A DNA stretch of 5,041 nt from CAZCBN01 sp964496975 (GTDB lineage Bacteria; Planctomycetota; Phycisphaerae; Phycisphaerales; UBA1924), in the NCBI GenBank assembly GCA_964496975.1, contig CAZCBN010000174.1:1-5041 (forward strand). Direction: 5' to 3'. This document shows, piece by piece, positions 4,257 to 5,041 of the stretch. The position numbers were made by a program, and so were the translations under genes. Below the pieces are notes generated by a model, which was not told where the DNA came from, made no database searches, and saw only the letters and a list, made by a program, of their open reading frames with translations. Each line of letters starts with the position of its first letter. Position 1 is the stretch's first letter.

Positions 4257-5041
4257 TCAGGCGACGGTGACGGTCTTGTCGAGGTAGACGTCCTGGATGG
4301 CGTTGAGGAGGGCGACGCCTTCCTTCATGGGGCGTTGGAAGGCCTTGCGGCCGGAGATGAGGCCCATGCCGCCGGCGCGCTTGTTGATGACGGCGGTCTT
4401 GACGGCTTCGGCGGTGTCGCTGGCGCCCTTGCTGTCGCCGCCGGAGTTGATGAGGGGGATGCGGCCCATGTAGTTGTTGATGATCTGGTAGCGGCAGAGG
4501 TCGATGGGGTGGCCGCCGCCGCCGTTTTCGTCGGAGCCGGAGAGTTTGGTGTAGACCTCCTTGCGGAACTTGCCGTAGGAGGAGTCGCCGGTGTTGAGGG
4601 CGGCGTACCCGCCGTTGTTGGTGGGGAGTTTCTGCTTGATGATGTCGGCCTGGATGGTGACGCCGAGGTGGTTGGCCTGGCCGGTGAGGTCGGCGGAGGT
4701 GTGGTAGTCGACGCCGTTGACCTTGAACTTGTTGTTGCGGAGGTAGCACCAGAGGACGCAGACCATGCCGTACTGGTGGGCCTCGGCGAACATGTCGGAG
4801 ACGTACTGGATCTGCTCGGTGGAGTCGTCGCTGCCGAAGTAGACGGTGGCGCCGACGGCGGCGGCGCCCATCTCGTAGCACTGGCGGATGGTGCCGAAGG
4901 GGATCTGCTTGAACTGGTTGGGGTAGGTGAGCAACTCGTTGTGGTTGAACTTCACCATGAAGGGGATTTTGTGGGCGTACTTGCGGGCGACGGCGCCGAG
5001 GACGCCGAAGGTGCTGGCGACGGCGTTGCAGCCGCCCTCGA
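4257..5041 (-). CDS. fbaB: Class I fructose-bisphosphate aldolase, 5' end outside the window
   Basis: The DhnA/FbaB-type class I aldolase cleaves fructose 1,6-bisphosphate reversibly to dihydroxyacetone phosphate and glyceraldehyde 3-phosphate in the cytosol, through a Schiff base and without metal. The window shows the last 261 codons. E. coli FbaB has 350 residues, so roughly the first 90 to 100 lie beyond position 5041; the ATG at 4956-4958 is internal, because conserved sequence continues upstream of it (EGGCNAVASTFGVLGAVARK). Further blocks match E. coli FbaB closely: FMVKFNHNELLTYP, GATVYFGS, DYHTSADLTGQANHLG, ADIIKQK, YMGRIPLINSGG, NKRAGGMGLISGRKAF and the C-terminal NAIQDVYLDKTVTVA. 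The Schiff-base Lys is probably the first Lys of ADIIKQK (codon 4635-4637). A Gly-rich insertion (SGSDENGGGGHPIDL) sits where E. coli has a shorter loop. Codons end almost always in C or G, consistent with a well-expressed gene. It converges with DUF481 and has its own terminator. Confidence 0.95.
   Translation of the reverse strand, partial: EGGCNAVASTFGVLGAVARKYAHKIPFMVKFNHNELLTYPNQFKQIPFGTIRQCYEMGAAAVGATVYFGSDDSTEQIQYVSDMFAEAHQYGMVCVLWCYLRNNKFKVNGVDYHTSADLTGQANHLGVTIQADIIKQKLPTNNGGYAALNTGDSSYGKFRKEVYTKLSGSDENGGGGHPIDLCRYQIINNYMGRIPLINSGGDSKGASDTAEAVKTAVINKRAGGMGLISGRKAFQRPMKEGVALLNAIQDVYLDKTVTVA

Noticed and set aside
3559..4881. Long minus-strand open frame (440 aa) across DUF481 and fbaB
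   Set aside because: It is Arg/His/Pro-rich with no motif, crosses the intrinsic terminator and overlaps two well-supported genes in other frames.
4257..4958. ATG at 4956-4958 as the true fbaB start
   Set aside because: The frame remains open to the window edge and the upstream residues align with conserved FbaB sequence, so this Met is internal.

Overview
This is a very GC-rich bacterial window. It carries a Gram-negative outer-membrane and lipopolysaccharide-type gene set (heptosyltransferase, heptose-phosphatase-like HAD protein, DUF481 beta-barrel) and the class I aldolase fbaB. That mix, with the very high GC and Ala/Pro/Gly-rich linkers, would fit a planctomycete of the Phycisphaerae type. 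This is an impression from protein style, not a phylogenetic result; other high-GC Gram-negatives remain possible.

Layout from left to right. Positions 1-419 hold no gene I can support. They contain a rightward intrinsic terminator (about 104-133) for something that starts outside the window, a 45-nt pure pyrimidine tract with five CTCTC units, and a G-quadruplex motif on the minus strand. A small orphan gene of unknown function (420-815, +) follows, with a strong Shine-Dalgarno and its own terminator (872-898). Convergent to it is a two-gene minus-strand operon: a HAD-IIIA phosphatase with an unrecognised C-terminal extension (3000-2035), then a WaaF-like heptosyltransferase (2030-906), separated by 4 nt. 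A 96-bp divergent intergenic region separates this operon from a secreted DUF481 outer-membrane protein (3097-4155, +). That gene converges on fbaB (minus strand, 5' end outside the window), and a strong intrinsic terminator for fbaB lies between their stop codons.

Functionally, the HAD protein and WaaF fit synthesis and transfer of an activated heptose (or related sugar) onto a lipid-linked core. The divergent DUF481 protein would sit in the same outer membrane. fbaB is central carbon metabolism and is probably unrelated except by position.

Most of the window is ordinary chromosomal sequence. I see no mobile element, CRISPR array, tRNA, rRNA or defence system. The points most worth a second look are the HAD C-terminal extension and its missing zinc loop, the repeat-rich leader at the left edge, and the unknown small protein.
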